6,523 nt of DNA from Holophagaceae bacterium (GTDB lineage Bacteria; Acidobacteriota; Holophagae; Holophagales; Holophagaceae): NCBI GenBank assembly GCA_025353305.1, contig JANXQX010000269.1:1-6523 (forward strand), read 5' to 3'. The translations under genes were made by a program, and so were the position numbers. Below, piece after piece: positions 6,317 through 6,523 of the stretch. The notes under the pieces were generated by a model. The model searched no databases. It was not told where the DNA came from and saw only the letters and a program-made list of their open reading frames with translations. Positions within the stretch are counted from its first letter, which is position 1, and every line of letters begins with the position of its first letter.

Positions 6317-6358
6317 AAAAAAGCCCGTGTTACCCCCCTTTCATGGCGGTAACACGGG
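6317..6358 (-). terminator. Strong minus-strand intrinsic terminator built on the tRNA sequence
   Basis: CCCGTGTTACC (6324-6334) and GGTAACACGGG (6348-6358) form a perfect 11-bp stem with a 13-base loop. On the minus strand the stem is followed by C and six T residues (6317-6322), the classic intrinsic terminator layout. It would stop transcription entering the element from the right flank before it reaches the integrase gene. The right arm belongs to the tRNA-Glu remnant (anticodon stem, variable loop and T stem) and the left arm is element DNA. Confidence 0.6.
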
Positions 6359-6381
6359 TTCAAATCCCGTTAGCCCTACCA
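6333..6381 (+). pseudogene. tRNA-Glu(UUC) 3' fragment, integration attachment site
   Basis: From 6338 the sequence follows a bacterial tRNA-Glu. The anticodon loop CTTTCAT carries anticodon TTC at 6340-6342. Stem strand GGCGG (6345-6349), variable loop TAAC, T stem ACGGG/CCCGT around TTCAAAT (6354-6370), acceptor strand TAGCCCT (6371-6377), A73 and CCA (6379-6381) follow. The anticodon arm matches my memory of E. coli tRNA-Glu (CTTTCAC, GGCGG, TAAC). Upstream of 6333 there is no D arm, so it is not a normal functional tRNA. This is the end of the duplicated target left by integration; the crossover should lie at or near the anticodon arm. An intact copy with the same 3' half is expected at the other end of the element. 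Confidence 0.8.
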
Positions 6382-6384
6382 GAA

Positions 6385-6418
6385 AACATCCTAGAGAAAT
6401 CGAGGGTGTTCTTGTTTT
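6385..6418 (+). terminator. Probable native terminator of the tRNA-Glu gene
   Basis: AACATCCT (6385-6392) and AGGGTGTT (6403-6410) form an 8-bp stem with one G-U pair and a 10-base loop, followed by CTTGTTTT. It starts three bases after the CCA end, as expected for a chromosomal tRNA transcript terminator. It supports placing host or flanking DNA to the right of the att site. Confidence 0.6.
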
Positions 6419-6451
6419 AAACCGGCATTAGGCGGCATCCAAAAGCACCTT

Positions 6452-6473
6452 GTGTCCAAACGGTGTCCAAAAC
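6452..6473. repeat. Two direct repeats of GTGTCCAAA in the right flank
   Basis: GTGTCCAAA occurs at 6452-6460 and 6463-6471, an 11-base period, and a degenerate ATCCAAAA precedes them at 6437-6444. No gene can be supported from 6419 to 6523. The layout resembles the integrase-proximal repeats on the other side of the tRNA fragment but with a different core. It could be an arm-site array of a second element, a remnant of one, or chance. Confidence 0.4.
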
Positions 6474-6523
6474 CCGTAGCAGGATGACCCTGAGATCCGG
6501 CGGACGGTAACGGTAGAGAATCA

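Larger units (their letters stand above)
1..6381. mobile_element. Right end of an integrative element inserted in a tRNA-Glu gene
   Basis: The segment is read as one integrated element because a complete tyrosine recombinase gene lies about 170 bases from a tRNA gene fragment that retains the anticodon loop, T arm, acceptor strand and CCA. This is the scar expected when an element recombines into the 3' half of a tRNA gene. The fragment points rightwards and ends at 6381, so the element lies to its left and the intact tRNA-Glu copy should lie beyond the left edge of the window. All cargo genes face left, away from this boundary. The left end is not in the window, so its size is unknown. No phage structural, replication or conjugation genes are visible here, so phage, satellite and island remain possible. 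Confidence 0.7.

Noticed and set aside
6311..6381. Complete, functional tRNA-Glu gene.
   Set aside because: The D arm is missing, one anticodon stem pair is mismatched, and the DNA also forms a strong alternative hairpin, so a truncated att copy fits better.

Overview
This window looks like the right-hand end of a small integrative genetic element (genomic island or satellite-like element) that inserted into a tRNA-Glu gene of a GC-rich bacterium. The tRNA relic encodes its CCA end. The coding regions are GC-rich, and the control regions around 1440-1515 and 3100-3226 are clearly more AT-rich. I cannot name the phylum. From memory, the integrase and the HipA most resemble families common in Proteobacteria and in some other Gram-negative GC-rich phyla.

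Layout, right to left: every gene is on the minus strand. At 6333-6381 lies the 3' part of a tRNA-Glu(UUC) gene, from the anticodon arm to CCA, followed by what looks like its native terminator (6385-6418). This is the attachment-site scar and the element boundary, and sequence to its right is flanking DNA. Just inside the boundary are a strong minus-strand terminator (6317-6358) and three tandem copies of (A)AAAACGCTCCC (6193-6227). A 500-aa tyrosine recombinase with all catalytic residues follows (4664-6166). Fourteen bases after it comes a 430-aa protein of unknown function with an N-terminal helix-turn-helix (3357-4649), apparently in the same operon.

The cargo starts after an AT-rich gap (3129-3356). 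A two-gene operon encodes an XRE-type helix-turn-helix protein with a long uncharacterised C-terminal domain (2283-3065) and, overlapping it by 14 bases, a small nucleotidyltransferase-fold protein (1709-2296). This has the plan of an antitoxin/toxin or defence pair. After a structured non-coding gap (1372-1708) with a good sigma70-type promoter comes a HipB-like regulator (1063-1371) overlapping a HipA-like kinase by 4 bases. HipA runs off the left edge after 355 codons.

In the likely working scheme, the integrase (possibly with the 430-aa partner) moves or maintains the element, and two self-regulated two-gene modules (HTH-NTase and HipBA) may stabilise it or protect the host. The HTH-NTase pair, the integrase-linked 430-aa protein and the unusual attachment site are the least explained parts.
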